NCBI GenBank assembly: GCA_003241595.1
Contig: QFOU01000053.1
Span: 1 to 10,156, forward strand
Origin: Pseudomonas fluorescens
Lineage (GTDB): Bacteria > Pseudomonadota > Alphaproteobacteria > UBA2136 > UBA6156
DNA length: 10,156 bases
Direction: 5' to 3'
Part shown: positions 1 through 6,328 of the stretch, piece after piece
Layout of the letters: each line of letters opens with the position of its first letter
How positions within the stretch are numbered: position 1 is the first letter of the stretch
Notes under the pieces: model-generated
What the model was told of the DNA's origin: nothing
The model's input: the letters and a program-made list of their open reading frames with translations, nothing else
Databases searched by the model: none
Made by a program: the position numbers and the translations under genes

Positions 1-1190
1 ATGTCGGTTTTGTCCTTGCCACGACGTTTGGCGCGACGTTCGACATTCGCAAATTCAGTGGCTTTGAGGCTTCCTTTGCGTTCTTGGGGCAGGGGACGCC
101 GCTTTCCGCCATTAAGGGCTGCCGTACGCTCGGGGCTGATGAAGTCTGTCTGGTCAAAACCACCGGGGCCGCTCACAAGCGGAGAGTCGTCGTTGGCCCG
201 CTTCCATTCCGAAATAAAGCCGGAGAAGAAGTTGCCAGCTGCGCGCCCGGTCTGTGCGAGCATATCTTCAAATGGCCCCACTAGGGGTAAAAGTGCCGAT
301 TTCATGCGCTGCGAAGCTTGGGTACCATGGAAGAGGACAAGTGCACTCATGCACAACGCCCACAGTAAAACCAGCAGATGCGGGAGAATGCGGGTACCCG
401 AAATCGCGGCAGGCCCTTCTACGGTCAATACCGCGCCCGCCCACCCGTCAAGAGGCGTAAGGGTTGTCATGCTGGAAGGACGAACCGCATATGCGTTTTT
501 GGAAGATACTGCGCTCGCCAGAGATTCATTCTCTGTAAATGTCGTTCCACCGTCCCACGCCATCCAACCGCGGGTATGGGCAATCGCCAAACCAACCGTA
601 CGCTTATATTTAGCAGGGAGTACAGGCATGGTGTTGCCTAACGCACTGGGGTCTACCGGAATCCCGACATACAACTTGAGCGGTAGAGGGGCATTCACTT
701 TGCGTAACAGCAGTATCTGTCCATTGCGCATGCCCATGCCCACCAGCATATGCGGTTGGTCGTCATCAATGTCAGAAAGCACGTCCATAATGTTGTCATC
801 AAGGTTCGAGGCCCCGGCGGTCTTGCCAACACGATTACGCAACAGGTCGAACACATACACTTCAGGCTTGCGGGTAAGATACGAGAATTCATACAGCACA
901 CGTTGGATTGGTAGGCTTTCAACGCCACTGGGCAGAATGGCACCCGCACCCATGCGTTCGTCAGCGGCTAACCGGCCAAGACTGGCAGAGGCATTGTTAA
1001 GCCAGCTTTCTGCCGCACCCTTGACGGCCATGGCGTAGTGCTGTTCGTGTTTCAAAAATTGTTGGGTGCTTATGGCACTAAAGCTGCTCCATAAAAATAC
1101 AGCAAAACCCCATATGGCGCACAAAATCAAGACTCGTGGCGTCCACAAGTTTATGGTTTTTATTATGTTTTTTGGACCGTCAGACGCCAT
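1..1190 (-). CDS. Two-pass membrane protein with large extracytoplasmic domain, C-terminus cut by window edge
   Basis: An uninterrupted minus-strand frame of 396 codons runs from the ATG at 1190 to the window edge. An in-frame TAG lies three codons upstream, so this ATG is the first possible one; no clear Shine-Dalgarno is seen. Residues 18-36 and 268-288 are hydrophobic and look like membrane segments. They enclose about 230 residues that should face the periplasm. The tail after 288 is cytoplasmic and, from about 360, rich in Lys and Arg. This layout (TM, sensor-like loop, TM, cytoplasmic part) resembles membrane-bound signalling proteins such as sensor kinases or cyclases, but no catalytic domain falls inside the window, so the function is unknown. 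It lies 31 bases downstream of bolA on the same strand and may be cotranscribed. The membrane pattern and the length of the frame support it over the antisense frame on the plus strand. Confidence 0.75.
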   Translation of the reverse strand, partial: MASDGPKNIIKTINLWTPRVLILCAIWGFAVFLWSSFSAISTQQFLKHEQHYAMAVKGAAESWLNNASASLGRLAADERMGAGAILPSGVESLPIQRVLYEFSYLTRKPEVYVFDLLRNRVGKTAGASNLDDNIMDVLSDIDDDQPHMLVGMGMRNGQILLLRKVNAPLPLKLYVGIPVDPSALGNTMPVLPAKYKRTVGLAIAHTRGWMAWDGGTTFTENESLASAVSSKNAYAVRPSSMTTLTPLDGWAGAVLTVEGPAAISGTRILPHLLVLLWALCMSALVLFHGTQASQRMKSALLPLVGPFEDMLAQTGRAAGNFFSGFISEWKRANDDSPLVSGPGGFDQTDFISPERTAALNGGKRRPLPQERKGSLKATEFANVERRAKRRGKDKTD

Positions 1191-1221
1191 GTGTGCAGTC
1201 TAACAGATAACGGCTAAGCCG

Positions 1222-1524
1222 CTAGAGAGGCGCCTCTTCTGGTGTCATCAATCTGAGGCTGAGCGAATGGATCTGCTTATCATTCCAGTATGTCATAAGC
1301 TTGTCATGGACCGTGCGATGCCGTGCAATACGGCTCTGGCCCTCAAATCCGTGCCAAACGATCCGTACAAAAAAGTGTGCGCCATGGTGGTCGACCATCT
1401 CGTTGTGCTCAAGATGCTTATGTGTGTCATCGCGCAGGCTTACATCGGCCCCGGGCAGCATCTCTGCCAGAATCGTTTGCAAAACATCTCCCGTAAGGGG
1501 CAAGGGTTTGGTAGGGTGGGTCAT
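1222..1524 (-). CDS. bolA: BolA family protein
   Basis: This 100-residue protein has the BolA fold signature. A His-rich stretch (residues 35-50) leads into the strand HFFVRIVWHGFEG, then the conserved RHR motif (68-70) in the helix-turn-helix-like segment, and the closing IHSLSLRLMTPEE. Family members act as transcriptional regulators or bind monothiol glutaredoxins through Fe-S clusters in iron and stress control. Which role applies here cannot be told, because no glutaredoxin gene is adjacent. The length is normal for the family. The ATG (1522-1524) overlaps the xthA ATG by two bases on the opposite strand, so its promoter must lie inside xthA. The membrane protein gene starts 31 bases downstream; a 4-bp hairpin (1211-1221) in that gap is too weak to be called a terminator. 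Confidence 0.93.
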   Translation of the reverse strand: MTHPTKPLPLTGDVLQTILAEMLPGADVSLRDDTHKHLEHNEMVDHHGAHFFVRIVWHGFEGQSRIARHRTVHDKLMTYWNDKQIHSLSLRLMTPEEAPL

Positions 1525-2320
1525 GTCTCAAGTCTTAAAAGTCGCCACCTGGAACGTCAACAGTCTTCGTACACGCATGGCTCACGTTTTGGAATGGCTG
1601 GAAGCTCATCAGCCCGACGTGCTGTGCCTTCAGGAAACCAAGGTCGAAGATACGCTCTTCCCTGCCGAAGCCTTTGCCCAGCGCGGTTACCACCTCGCAG
1701 TTCACGGCCAGAAATCCTATAACGGCGTGGCACTCATTAGCCGCCATCCGCTGAATGATGTCACGAATGGCTTTGCGGCCGAAGGCTTGCCCGAGATTTT
1801 CAGCAGCCAAACGCGCCTTATCGCAGCCACTGTTCAAGGGGTGCGTGTAATTAGCGCGTACGTGCCGAATGGAGAATCGCCCACCAGCGAGAAGTTTGCA
1901 TTCAAGGAAGAGTTCTATAGCCATCTTAACCGCTATCTCTCCTCGGCCCTTCAATCACACCCTAAACTGGTGATCTGTGGAGACTTCAACATCTCTGCCG
2001 AAGCCCGCGATATCATCAATCCAGAAAAGGCTGTTAAACACGTCCTGTTTACGCCGCAAGAGCAGGAATGGCTGGCCCGCCTCATGAGCACAAATAGCCT
2101 CTCTGACAGCTTCCGCCTCGTGAGTCAGGAGGCCGATGTGTACTCGTGGTACGACTACCGTACCTACGCCCGCAATCCCAAGGCCGGCGCGCGCATCGAC
2201 TATCTCTTCGTCAGTCCGCCACTCGTCCCGCATGTCAAATCCGTGATGCACGACCAAGACGAACGCACCAAGCCCCAACCGTCCGACCATATTCCCGTCC
2301 TACTCACTTTAGAACTCTAG
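1523..2320 (+). CDS. xthA: Exodeoxyribonuclease III (class II AP endonuclease)
   Basis: This 265-residue protein is close to the usual length of about 268. It belongs to the exonuclease III branch of the endonuclease/exonuclease/phosphatase fold, which cleaves DNA at abasic sites and removes nucleotides 3'-5' in base excision repair. The active-site set is complete: N11 in TWNVNS, E38 in LQETK, Y113 in AYVPNGE, D154 and N156 in GDFN, D226 in RIDY, and D255-H256 in PSDH. The frame stays open upstream to 1301, but family proteins begin just before the ATWNVNS strand. The ATG at 1523 is also preceded by AGGG with a 6-base gap. Its start codon overlaps that of divergent bolA. No T-tailed terminator is seen on the plus strand after the stop. 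Confidence 0.96.
   Translation: MSQVLKVATWNVNSLRTRMAHVLEWLEAHQPDVLCLQETKVEDTLFPAEAFAQRGYHLAVHGQKSYNGVALISRHPLNDVTNGFAAEGLPEIFSSQTRLIAATVQGVRVISAYVPNGESPTSEKFAFKEEFYSHLNRYLSSALQSHPKLVICGDFNISAEARDIINPEKAVKHVLFTPQEQEWLARLMSTNSLSDSFRLVSQEADVYSWYDYRTYARNPKAGARIDYLFVSPPLVPHVKSVMHDQDERTKPQPSDHIPVLLTLEL
1534..1560 (-). promoter_or_regulatory. Candidate bolA promoter inside xthA
   Basis: On the minus strand, TTGACG (1560-1555) is followed after 15 bases by TTTAAG (1539-1534). The -35 box is close to consensus, but the -10 box matches only four of six and the spacer is short. Transcription would start about three bases before the bolA ATG, giving a nearly leaderless mRNA. This would fit the weak Shine-Dalgarno but is not proven. 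Confidence 0.25.
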
Positions 2321-2348
2321 GAAAAAGGCCGCCGTCCGCTATGTGCCT

Positions 2349-2374
2349 AACAAAAGCGCCCCCTCGGGGCGCTT
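2349..2374 (-). terminator. Intrinsic terminator of rpmG
   Basis: A 9-bp GC-rich stem (2354-2362 with 2366-2374) closes a 3-base loop. Read on the minus strand it is followed by TTTT, G and TT, about 17 bases past the rpmG stop. The plus-strand side is followed by A residues, so it should not stop xthA transcription. Confidence 0.85.
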
Positions 2375-2390
2375 AAAAACAGGCGACAAA

Positions 2391-2588
2391 CTACTTCATC
2401 TTTTCTTCTTTGAAGATGACGTGCTGACGAACGACCGGGTCGTAACGACGCATTTCGAGCTTCTCAGTGGTGTTCGGGCTCTTCGGGTTCTTGCGGGTTA
2501 CATAGAAGTAGCCGGTCTTTTTGCCGTCAGCCTTGGTGGCTGTGCTCACCATCTTGATGAAAATGCTGTTACCGCCGCGCTTTGCCAT
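2391..2588 (-). CDS. rpmG: 50S ribosomal protein L33 (bL33)
   Basis: This 65-residue basic protein matches bL33 of the large ribosomal subunit. The start MAKRGGNSIFIKMVSTA, the central GYFYVTRKNPK and the C-terminal RRYDPVVRQHVIFKE are the usual family blocks. Bacterial L33 is generally 50-60 residues; the few extra residues here come from the ADGKKTG and KSPNT loops. No Cys pairs are present, so it is the zinc-free form. It is a single gene with its own promoter and terminator. Its ATG is preceded by AGGACAGGG on the minus strand. Confidence 0.95.
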   Translation of the reverse strand: MAKRGGNSIFIKMVSTATKADGKKTGYFYVTRKNPKSPNTTEKLEMRRYDPVVRQHVIFKEEKMK

Positions 2589-2670
2589 GGTGTGTACCCT
2601 GTCCTGTTTTGTGGCCTATTGGCCTGTTGTCATAGTCCTGTGGACAGCCCTTTGCTGTCGAATGCTCCAG

Positions 2671-2700
2671 CCTCTACCGCAAGCGGGTACAAACTGTCAA
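2671..2700 (-). promoter_or_regulatory. Probable rpmG promoter
   Basis: A perfect TTGACA (2700-2695 on the minus strand) is followed after 18 bases by TAGAGG (2676-2671), which matches three of six -10 positions. Transcription would begin near 2664, giving a leader of about 75 bases. The site lies in the gap between the upstream membrane protein stop and rpmG, where a ribosomal gene promoter is expected. Confidence 0.5.
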
Positions 2701-2728
2701 CACTTTCCTGAAAACAATACATCCTTGG

Positions 2729-4711
2729 TTACTTCTTCACGTTCAGGGCCACCACGCCGGCAATCCCTGCCAAAGCGAGCGTCAGTCCCAGCGCCTGCCC
2801 GATATTGGCGCTGAACATGAATATCGCGCAGATCAGGCCGATGATACCCAGCGGAAGCAACAAAATCAGCAAGGTACCACCCGGCGTGTCGCCAAATTCA
2901 GCCGAAACCGTTTTGAATTTACGCGGATTATAGCGGTTTGCCGCGGTGAGTGCACGCTTTTGGCTGGCTATCAATCCATGCACGGGGTCGTTGATAAGAC
3001 GGTTGCCACCCTCAAACGCGGCCACAACTTCAAACATGCTGGCAAACGCACCGCGGCGGGCGTTTTCAATGATGATCTCACTAGGCAAAAAGCTGGCCGT
3101 GGACGGGTCTTGCCAAATGCGGTACAGGCTGGTGTAGGGGGCAAGGCTGGGCGCAAACCGTGAGCGTGGTTTGTTGCTGCCAGTGCTGGCGGCCAGTAGG
3201 TGCTCCATTTGCCAGCGTACTAGCCAGGGCTTCAGGTCATCCCACAGGTGGGCCTTAATCATTCCACGCTCAACACTGATCAGCATGTTGAGCAACTCAT
3301 CGCAGCTGGCGAGCATGTCGCCATCCGCCACGGTTTCTTCGGCGGGAAGGAGATAGGGCTGACGAATATCCTTGAACGGCGTCAAAACCAGTGCCCACAA
3401 GCGCCAATAGCCGATTTCACGCAGCCCGAGTGTTGCCCGCAATTCCGGGTCGGGGCTACCACCTTCATTCCAGCTTTGGCCATCCAAAGCCAGTTGACAG
3501 GCAACTTGGTCAAAGGTGGGGATGGGAGCAACCTGAACAACCGCCGCTAAAAAGCGTACGCGCAAGATCCAGTTCTTGTCGCTGCTCTGGAGGGGGAGCT
3601 GTTTGAGGGCGGCAGCATGGGTGGCATGGATACGCATGGAGGTCTGGAGGTAACGCTCGATCTCTTCCACGATAGGCGGAGGCGTTTTGCTGAGGCTTGC
3701 CAGAGCCAGTAACGGGGCGCGCAACCACATCATATAAACAGCCGCACCACCGATAACCTTGGTCACAAGGCCTTTGATCGCTTTCAAGTCTTGCTCTTGC
3801 CAAAGCTCTGCCGGAATGGTGGAGAAGATATACCAGCAGCGCAGGTACATTCCCCGTTCAGCCATGATGCCGGAGTTTTTCTCAGTCATATTGCTGATAT
3901 CGAGGGCGCCGGTTTCGCGCAGCCACTCCAGTGCGCGTTCCGCACCCACACTGCGTTCGGTAACAATCGCCGTATAGCGGTAGAACGCCATTTGCGAGGG
4001 CTGGTGCTTTTCGCTGAAAATGGTGCTGCGCTGTGCGTAATCGCGGGCTTCCGGCAATACGTTCTGCACGCCACGGGCGGCTAGCCAGTACATAATCTGA
4101 CTGAGGATCATCAGGATGCTGTGGTTGTGTGGATCGTTGTGCAGGGCGTTTTTGAGTAAGGTCACCGCATCATTCGTGCGCCCGTCAATAAAAGCTTGTA
4201 CCGATTGCTTAACCTTCATCAGCAGGCTGGCTGCCATGGCCGAGCGCTGGCTGCTGTCCTGCATAAGGTAGTTCACTTCGGCCAGTAGCAGGGCTGCGCA
4301 GATATTCTGACCGGTTAAGGTGTCCGCCGCCGTATTCGGAATGATTTTTTCATGGCGCTGCCACTGGTCCCACAGGTTCAGCATATGCACGCTGGGCGAT
4401 ATACTGGCTTTGGCCAGCATGGCGGCTTCATGCCCGTCTTCGATACTGGAAAGATCTGTAACGGGTCCTTGTAATATAGGTGTGGGCATCTCGGTGAGAT
4501 ACCGGTCACGGTCAAGGTTAACAGAGTCGGATACGCGGTTGAAGAAGGCGCGCACATCCGGACTGACATGCAGTGGTACCATCTGGATGGGTGCATCCTC
4601 GATCTGGTGTTCGGCGCAGGTTTTTGCGATGCGCTCGGTTCTGCGCTCTTGCTGGCGACGCTCAAGCTGCTCGTGGAAGCTGGTAATGGCGTGGCGAAGA
4701 GAGTTGTTCAT
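2729..4711 (-). CDS. Uncharacterised protein with TPR-like stretch and C-terminal membrane hairpin
   Basis: I do not recognise this 660-residue protein. Residues 1-35 are very basic and Glu/Gln/Arg-rich, probably a helix. Residues 171-210 look like one tetratricopeptide-type unit (AFIDGRTNDAVTLLKNAL, then HNDPHNHSIL). Much of 140-400 reads as stacked helices, which suggests a solenoid used for protein contacts. The last 50 residues form two membrane segments (about 611-632 and 637-657) with a short turn and end in NVKK, so the bulk is probably cytoplasmic. The chosen ATG is 10 bases after the stop of the DsbA-like gene, which implies cotranscription. A TTG start at 4753 would overlap that gene and is less likely. 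No enzyme motif is visible. Confidence 0.85.
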   Translation of the reverse strand: MNNSLRHAITSFHEQLERRQQERRTERIAKTCAEHQIEDAPIQMVPLHVSPDVRAFFNRVSDSVNLDRDRYLTEMPTPILQGPVTDLSSIEDGHEAAMLAKASISPSVHMLNLWDQWQRHEKIIPNTAADTLTGQNICAALLLAEVNYLMQDSSQRSAMAASLLMKVKQSVQAFIDGRTNDAVTLLKNALHNDPHNHSILMILSQIMYWLAARGVQNVLPEARDYAQRSTIFSEKHQPSQMAFYRYTAIVTERSVGAERALEWLRETGALDISNMTEKNSGIMAERGMYLRCWYIFSTIPAELWQEQDLKAIKGLVTKVIGGAAVYMMWLRAPLLALASLSKTPPPIVEEIERYLQTSMRIHATHAAALKQLPLQSSDKNWILRVRFLAAVVQVAPIPTFDQVACQLALDGQSWNEGGSPDPELRATLGLREIGYWRLWALVLTPFKDIRQPYLLPAEETVADGDMLASCDELLNMLISVERGMIKAHLWDDLKPWLVRWQMEHLLAASTGSNKPRSRFAPSLAPYTSLYRIWQDPSTASFLPSEIIIENARRGAFASMFEVVAAFEGGNRLINDPVHGLIASQKRALTAANRYNPRKFKTVSAEFGDTPGGTLLILLLPLGIIGLICAIFMFSANIGQALGLTLALAGIAGVVALNVKK

Positions 4712-4721
4712 GGGCGCGCGC

Positions 4722-5759
4722 TTACTGGGGTGGCTCGGCAAGTCCGCGTTCAATACGCTCGCTCACATACTTCATGATGTCGCTGAGTTTCTCAAGCGGA
4801 ATCCCTCCATCGCCAACACGTATGCCGTTAACGAATAAGATAGGTGGCTTACTTACACCAAAGCTGCGTGCCAAGAGGGAGTCCGCATCAAGCTCACGAT
4901 AAAAACGGCGCGCATCATTCAGCATCAGGGTGCGGGCTTCACCGAGTTCCATACCGCTCTTGATAAGCTCGTCAAAAATAGCCGCCGAGTCCTGCGGCGA
5001 GTACTGGATGAGGTTGTCACGATATTTCCAGAACACCCCGCCACGTGCCGCGATCTTGCCATAGAAAGCCTGCATGTTGGTGTCCTGAAAACGCGCAGTA
5101 GGGGCGTGGATGGAAGTAACCAGCGTAGTGCTGGCATATGGCAGTAGCGCGGCATCGATCTTGCCGAGCTCCGGCATGCACTGTCCGCACGAGAGATCAA
5201 CAAATTCCAAAACCTTGATCTTGGCATCGTGTGGCCCGCGGGTGGGGCTGTGAACGTAAGGGGTCACATTGAAGCGACGCCCCAAATAGGTCATCGTTGA
5301 GCTGTCCTTAAGTCCGGCGGGGGTGGTATCTGCCACATCCTTGGCGATACTGGCGGCATAACTCACCACGGGTTTGCCACCAATGGTCACGTTCGGCAGG
5401 GGAGGGGGGCCAGAAAGTACTTTGCCGGTATGACTCTTCTTTTCGCCATGCTCACTCGTCGCCTCAGGTTCGCCATGCCCGCCTCCACCACCAGCCGCTG
5501 GCTCAATCGCATCCAACTGAAGAGTTATGTCGTTCACTTGGGCAGCCACCGGCGCAACTTCAGTTTCAATGGCTTGAGCGGAAGATTTCTCAAAAAAGCG
5601 TTTTTGAATCCATTGGAATGGCTCGTAGCGCACTGTAACCTCAGTGCTGGGGAAGAGTTCAGACGAAGCGTGTGCCGACGAAAACGGAGCTACAACGCCA
5701 AAAAGCGTGGTAGTCAAAGCCCACGCATAAACCACGCCGGTAAGGTGTTGTCGTTTCAT
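4722..5759 (-). CDS. Exported DsbA-like thioredoxin-fold protein
   Basis: This 345-residue protein starts with a Sec signal peptide: MKRQ, a hydrophobic core at 9-26, and a likely cut after AHA at residue 31. Residues 32-110 are low-complexity and end in a Gly/His/Glu-rich linker (90-108). Residues 155-335 form a DsbA-type thioredoxin domain. The redox motif CGQC is at 191-194 after LEFVDLS. A helical insert follows, and the probable cis-proline lies in KPPILFVNG (305-306). Family members oxidise or isomerise disulfides of periplasmic proteins or help to maturate them; the substrate here is unknown. The frame is open upstream to 5957, but only the ATG at 5759 gives a signal peptide at the N-terminus. 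It is divergent from fdxA and runs directly into the membrane protein gene, which suggests a shared envelope role. Confidence 0.88.
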   Translation of the reverse strand: MKRQHLTGVVYAWALTTTLFGVVAPFSSAHASSELFPSTEVTVRYEPFQWIQKRFFEKSSAQAIETEVAPVAAQVNDITLQLDAIEPAAGGGGGHGEPEATSEHGEKKSHTGKVLSGPPPLPNVTIGGKPVVSYAASIAKDVADTTPAGLKDSSTMTYLGRRFNVTPYVHSPTRGPHDAKIKVLEFVDLSCGQCMPELGKIDAALLPYASTTLVTSIHAPTARFQDTNMQAFYGKIAARGGVFWKYRDNLIQYSPQDSAAIFDELIKSGMELGEARTLMLNDARRFYRELDADSLLARSFGVSKPPILFVNGIRVGDGGIPLEKLSDIMKYVSERIERGLAEPPQ

Positions 5760-5839
5760 TGTTAGGGGCAATCTAACCTGAAAAATCAGCCAAGTCGCGC
5801 GGTTCGCAGGGGGTTCTGTGCAACCAGTGCAGGCTAGTG

Positions 5840-5868
5840 TTGCCAACTGGCATAATTCAGCATAAGGG
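5840..5868 (+). promoter_or_regulatory. Weak candidate fdxA promoter
   Basis: TTGCCA (5840-5845) lies 17 bases before TAAGGG (5863-5868). The -35 box is good but the -10 box is poor. A small inverted repeat, TGCCA-AC-TGGCA (5841-5852), overlaps the -35 box. The 169-base gap to the divergent DsbA-like gene must hold promoters for both directions. Confidence 0.25.
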
Positions 5869-5928
5869 ATGGGTGTTGAAAGTCGCCATCTACGCCATGG
5901 CTGGATTGATGAAGTAAAGGAGAGGCTT

Positions 5929-6276
5929 ATGCCGTTTGTCGTTACCGGAAAGTGCATTAAGTGCCGCTATACCGATTGTGCAGAGGTCTGCCCCGTTAGC
6001 TGTTTCTACGAAGGCGAGAACATGCTGGTCATTAACCCCGATGAATGTATCGACTGCGGCGTATGCGAGCCGGAATGTCCCATCGAAGCCATTAAATCGG
6101 ATGAAGAGCTGACCTCCGGCGAGCGCCACTGGGCCGATCTCAACCAGCGCTACAGCGCGCTCTGGCCGAATATTACCGAAAGCAAAGGCCCGATGGCCGG
6201 CGCAGAAGAATTCGCCGACGAATCGGCCGAAGACAAACGCCCCATGTTCTCCGAGAAACCAGGCAGCGGCAACTAA
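5929..6276 (+). CDS. fdxA: 7Fe ferredoxin (FdxA type, [3Fe-4S][4Fe-4S])
   Basis: This 115-residue small acidic electron carrier has the ligand pattern of Azotobacter-type ferredoxin I. By family analogy C9, C17 and C50 hold the 3Fe-4S cluster. C21, C40, C43 and C46 hold the 4Fe-4S cluster, with C12 and C25 as non-ligands. The blocks KCRYTDCAEVCP, FYEGENMLVI and DECIDCGVCEPECP are nearly invariant in the family. The C-terminal half (RYSALWPNITESKGP) is the usual extension that packs on the clusters. The start is fixed by a strong AAGGAGAGG three bases upstream and by family N-termini; the frame is open 20 codons further upstream without support. Its redox partner is not in the window. It ends at a hairpin shared with the convergent gene. 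Confidence 0.96.
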   Translation: MPFVVTGKCIKCRYTDCAEVCPVSCFYEGENMLVINPDECIDCGVCEPECPIEAIKSDEELTSGERHWADLNQRYSALWPNITESKGPMAGAEEFADESAEDKRPMFSEKPGSGN

Positions 6277-6293
6277 CGCATTTCTCGCAAAAA

Positions 6294-6316
6294 AAAAGGC
6301 CCTCAAAGGGCCTTTT
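6294..6316. terminator. Bidirectional intrinsic terminator between fdxA and the Wzz/kinase-like gene
   Basis: A 10-bp stem (6294-6303 with 6307-6316) closes the 3-base loop CAA. The stem is GGCCCT/AGGGCC flanked by A4 and T4. The plus strand reads into TTTT for fdxA. The minus strand reads into a run of nine T residues for the convergent gene, whose stop is 13 bases away. Confidence 0.9.
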
Positions 6317-6328
6317 AAGTTCTCGGGA

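Noticed and set aside
1..1038. Long plus-strand frame of 345 codons
   Set aside because: It is antisense to the minus-strand frame, has no ribosome binding site or recognisable domain, and its composition does not look like a folded protein. The minus frame shows clear membrane segments and good placement behind bolA.
1301..1522. N-terminal extension of xthA
   Set aside because: The extra 74 codons are antisense to bolA and precede the conserved ExoIII N-terminus, which begins just after the ATG at 1523.
4712..4753. TTG start extending the 660-residue protein by 14 residues
   Set aside because: It would overlap the upstream gene by 32 bases with no ribosome binding site. The ATG at 4711 gives a normal operon spacing.
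5790..5835. GGTTCGCAGGGGG resembling a tRNA T-arm
   Set aside because: No paired T stem, anticodon arm or acceptor stem could be found around it.
5869..5928. Upstream extension of fdxA and a 6-codon frame at 5897-5917
   Set aside because: FdxA proteins start at M-x-x-VVT and the strong AAGGAGAGG marks the ATG at 5929. The tiny frame has no ribosome binding site.
5760..5957. Upstream extension of the DsbA-like protein
   Set aside because: It would bury the signal peptide 66 residues inside the protein and overlap the fdxA start. The ATG at 5759 places the signal peptide at the N-terminus.
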